Shown here one piece after another: positions 61,101 through 64,000 of a stretch of DNA of 64,000 nucleotides. A program made the translations under genes and the position numbers. Within the stretch, counting starts at the first letter, position 1. Every line of letters begins with the position of its first letter. A model generated the notes under the pieces. That model saw only the letters and a list, made by a program, of their open reading frames with translations. It was not told the origin of the DNA and did no database searches. Source of the stretch: Phycomyces blakesleeanus NRRL 1555(-) (Eukaryota; Mucoromycota; Mucoromycetes; Mucorales; Phycomycetaceae); NCBI RefSeq assembly GCF_001638985.1, contig NW_017265139.1, forward strand, positions 1,550,001-1,614,000, written 5' to 3'.

Positions 61101-62659
61101 ATTGGACCATGATTTCTTACCTTGAACAAGGCAGCGCATGGGAGATATCTATTGAGCTTTGCAAAGAGCTAGCACACGAGTATGAGAACACTGTATTTGA
61201 CTATTTCAAGCTGAGTGAAGTGTTGCAGCGTCAGGCAAAACTAACCCAGGATATTGTCAAGAAGGAGCGTTATTTCCCAGAATATTTCCGAGTTGGGTTT
61301 TACGGCCGAGGGTTCCCAGATAGCGTACGGAGTCATCAATATATATACCGCGGCTTGGAATGGGAAAAAATGTCTTCGTTTGTTGAGAGGATGCAGAATC
61401 GCCACCCGAATGCTCAGCTTCTGTCAGGTAAAGATGCTGCCGTTGCGGTAATGCACGAAGATCAGCTCAAGGTACTGGAAAGCGCATTGGATGGACAGTA
61501 TCTTCAAATCACAGCACTCGTACCTGAACCAGAAGGAGAAGCAAAGCAAAGATTGAAGAATCCGTTGGTTCCAGAATACATCAAAAAATACTCAATGGCT
61601 AATAATGTATCAACCTTTTCATTCTCGAGACCTGTCAACAAAGTCCAGTCTTCAGGCGAGGATCATAAGCCTGAGACAGATTTCTTGAACCTTTGGACCG
61701 AAAAGACCGTATTGACTTGTGAAGACGCATTCCCAAATATCTCTCGTCGATCACGTATTATACATGTACAGGTCAAAGACGTATCACCTATTGAAAACGC
61801 AGTTGTTGCAGTGGAGAACAAAAACCAAGAACTTTTAGAGCTGTATAAGAAATACTCTGTTTACGTCAATCAGAAACGACCACCATCTGGGTCAAATACT
61901 GTCAATATCAGTCCATTCTCAATGTCACTTAACGGTGCTGTTGATGCTCCTGTTAATGGAGGAATCCCGCTTTACAAAAAAGCATTCTTCTCGAAGACCT
62001 ATTGGGTAAATAATGTAGAAACACGTCCATGGATCGAGCGTCTGAGAAAAGCAATTGATGTTCAGGTAAATTGAGTAATAATATTAGCTGCTTAATTTTT
62101 TTGGGGGGATTTAAATAAGTTGAATATTGATACTGATAAAGGTTTATGTATTATATTAGGTCAAAACGGTCGAACAATGCTTAGAAATACACGATAAGTT
62201 GGTCAGTCCAGAAATGCGACCGTTCCATATTACACTTGTTGGCTGTAAGTACATAACTTATTGATTCTTCTTTACAAAAAATAACAATATTTAATGTTAA
62301 ACATAATTTGCTGTATAGTTTACAAGAAGAACTTTGCTGAAGAGATTGCTCGAATAAACCAGCCTGATAGTGGAATAGATGAAGCCACAAACATGTCATC
62401 TCCTGTTGAATTGAATGAACAACGTCCAATAATTTTACGACAAAACTCTGTTGCTCAGTCCTTTACCCCACTCTCAACCTTCCCTCCTCCTCTTCCAATT
62501 TCCCCCGTCAGTCGGGCATTCTCTATACGCTCACCGATGACTGAACAAGCTTTAATGCGCGCAGCTCTCGAAAATACATCGATATCCCGAGCAGAGAGCA
62601 TATCACGTAGTTTGAAAATGACACTTCGTAAGAAGTCTCGAAAGAAGTCTCAAGCATAG
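55181..62659 (+). CDS. DOCK-family Rho/Rac guanine nucleotide exchange factor (Dck1-like)
   Basis: Three exons: 55181-62065, 62160-62244, 62319-62659, giving 2436 residues. An SH3 domain lies at about 75-135 (LAALEVGDELFIFEQQGQWY, then IGCFPRSHVQI). A C2-like DHR-1 domain at about 675-825 begins NELYITLISGDFAQFGRSRN and would bind phosphoinositides. The DHR-2 catalytic domain covers about 1900-2340: LHVGSHNYIEAALTLRFHAN, YFPEYFRVGFYGRGFPDSVR, YIYRGLEWEKMSSFVERMQN, and continues across the two small introns. The tail is Pro/Ser-rich and basic. It exchanges GDP for GTP on a Rac/Rho5-type GTPase, usually with an ELMO/Lmo1 partner, at the plasma membrane or mitochondria. It is longer than yeast Dck1 (about 1900). 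The 6.9-kb first exon is intron-free, unlike most neighbours. Confidence 0.93.
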
Positions 62660-63166
62660 AAAACACATAACTTAAATAATTTAAACTAGAATGTAAATTA
62701 CACTTTAGGTCTAGAAAAACATGTAATATTATACTTTACAATAATCTATATTTAATCCTATAAACTTTAATAATGGCAGTTAAAAAAAGGCATTTGCGTG
62801 AGTGTGTTTAATAGCTTTATACTACGGTAAAAATATAAACTAGTTGATTTCTTCCAGCTTCTTTGGGGCTTAAAAGCTGTTCTAGGTTGAATTGTGATCA
62901 AGTGCTACTTTTCTTCCGTTGTTTTTATGTTTCAATTTTTCACTTTACATTTACTATTATAGCTCAAAAGTAAAGTGGGGTTTTTTTTAGTATTCCACTT
63001 TCGCTTCACTATGTTTTCTTGTAATTAATTAAATACACTTTCTTCCTCACTCACCTAAACACGGTACAGGACATAATAAAGTAGTTTACTAAATTATTCA
63101 AAGCATGTAATGACTGGCCAAAAATGTACCTTGAAGATACCTGGAGAATAGCCAACATTATAGAAA
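62660..63166. other. AT-rich region downstream of DOCK
   Basis: 3' flank of the DOCK gene. No gene or repeat supported. Confidence 0.5.
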
Positions 63167-63233
63167 AAGGGTCAATTCAGAGGTCGATTTTGAAAAATGC
63201 TTGTTATTTTTCAAAATCGACTTCTGAATTGAC
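63167..63233. mobile_element. 67-bp near-perfect inverted repeat (short MITE or hairpin)
   Basis: GGGTCAATTCAGAGGTCGAT plus TTTGAAAAA faces its reverse complement across a short loop (about ATGCTTGTTA), with one mismatch in about 29 bp of arm. The terminal GGGTCAATT matches the ends of the MITEs at 20.25 and 21.37 kb (GGGGTCAATT), which suggests a shared terminal signal. Confidence 0.7.
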
Positions 63234-64000
63234 CCTTTTCTTCATAGGGCAAGTTGGAAGATTTATATTATTCTTCTTATCTTTCTTCATTTTACAGTAT
63301 AATTTCCCGGAAAATCATCTATTCATCTTATAGTACTTCCAATTTGGATAGCACGGGTGAATCTATCAAGGATCGTGCCATCATATCGTAATTGGTTAAT
63401 AAAATACCGTAATTTCAAGTCAGTAACAATATTCCTATTCCACAAACAATGTTCAAAGTGTAAAGAAATTATTTCTATCAAGCAATTGTTGGAGTGTAAC
63501 ATCTAGAATAATCTATAAATGTTTTAACAATAATAATAGAAAAACAAGGGCTGGTTGTAATATTCATCTATAAGGATAATATAATGTTACATTTAGTGTT
63601 TGAGAACAATGATATGGGTAGAGGGTTTGGGACTTGCTTGGACTTTCCAATTAATGATTGGGGATACGAAGGGAAGTGCTAGTGCTATTAGGACATTATT
63701 TATAATGCTAGATATTCTGGAAGTGGGTTCTTGAATAATTTGACGAGCCTATTTCAAGAAAGGTATTCCAGCACCATATATTTGAATTACCCCTCTGAAC
63801 TTCAATGTGCCGTGCTGCCCATCTCAAAAAGCTCTATTAGCTAGACTTTCTATTATTTTCCACAAGTCTTGTTTACTCATATATGGTTCCTAGAATCTCT
63901 CAAAGATATACTGGCACAGGATTATAGTATCAGCTTTTACGTAACACGGATATTAATATTGGTGAATAGGAAAGTAGTTGAAGGATCGAAATCCAAGCTG
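63234..64000. other. AT-rich end of window
   Basis: No supportable gene. A plus-strand frame at about 63617-63735 looks mildly protein-like but is short and unrecognised. Confidence 0.4.

Noticed and set aside
1..64000. tRNA, rRNA or CRISPR array
   Set aside because: No T-arm-like GGTTCGAATCC with a matching cloverleaf, no rRNA-like conserved block and no regularly spaced repeats were seen by eye; a tRNAscan-SE run would settle the tRNA question.

Overview
The window looks like nuclear DNA of an early-diverging filamentous fungus, most likely a mucoromycete (Mucorales type). The reasons are AT-rich intergenic DNA full of microsatellites, many short spliceosomal introns, typical fungal housekeeping genes (Sec14, Sds3, Spp1, Hsk3, DOCK/Dck1), a divergent Hsp70, and decayed Tc1/mariner, LINE and Fanzor-like sequences of the kind common in Mucorales. 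The genus cannot be fixed from sequence alone. Exon models were built by hand from splice signals, reading-frame phase and recognisable protein motifs. No transcript data were available.

Layout. 1-7300: no convincing gene. 7464-14474 (+): an HSL-type alpha/beta hydrolase, an Hsp70-like ATPase and a Sec14-like lipid transfer protein, the last convergent with ribosomal protein P1 (14718-15239, -). 15.2-18.1 kb: a relic ORF and a MITE. 18170-20093 (-): a COMPASS Spp1/CXXC1-like PHD protein. 20.2-21.4 kb: more MITE sequence. 21991-23474 (-): a multi-span membrane protein with an uncertain C-terminus. 24536-26378 (+): an ACAD10/11-type phosphotransferase, convergent with the KEOPS subunit Cgi121 (26557-27697, -). 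28687-29720 (+): a small C2H2 zinc-finger protein. 30-38 kb is a transposon graveyard (Fanzor-like fragment, a 517-bp MITE, LINE and Tc1 relics) that also holds a candidate 27-residue zinc-knuckle microprotein (34446-34640, -). 41217-43741 (+): an Sds3-like Sin3/HDAC subunit. 44.6-46 kb: an orphan ORF, a MITE and a Tc1 relic. 46502-47375 (-): an RPA-interacting (RPAIN) protein. 49617-49949 (+): DASH subunit Hsk3. 51885-54684 (+): three intronless genes (complex I B12/NDUFB3, a membrane GNAT, a METTL21-like methyltransferase). 55181-62659 (+): a giant DOCK-family GEF. 62.7-64 kb: AT-rich DNA with one near-perfect hairpin.

The genes do not form one pathway. They are mixed housekeeping functions: chromatin (Spp1, Sds3), replication and mitosis (RPAIN, Hsk3), translation and tRNA modification (P1, Cgi121), lipid handling (hydrolase, Sec14), respiration (B12) and Rho-family signalling (DOCK). 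The most notable signals concern RNA processing and small genes: a frame-consistent U12-type AT-AC intron in the Sds3 gene, two certain GC-AG introns, a 12-nt microexon, and the spliced 27-residue CCHC protein.
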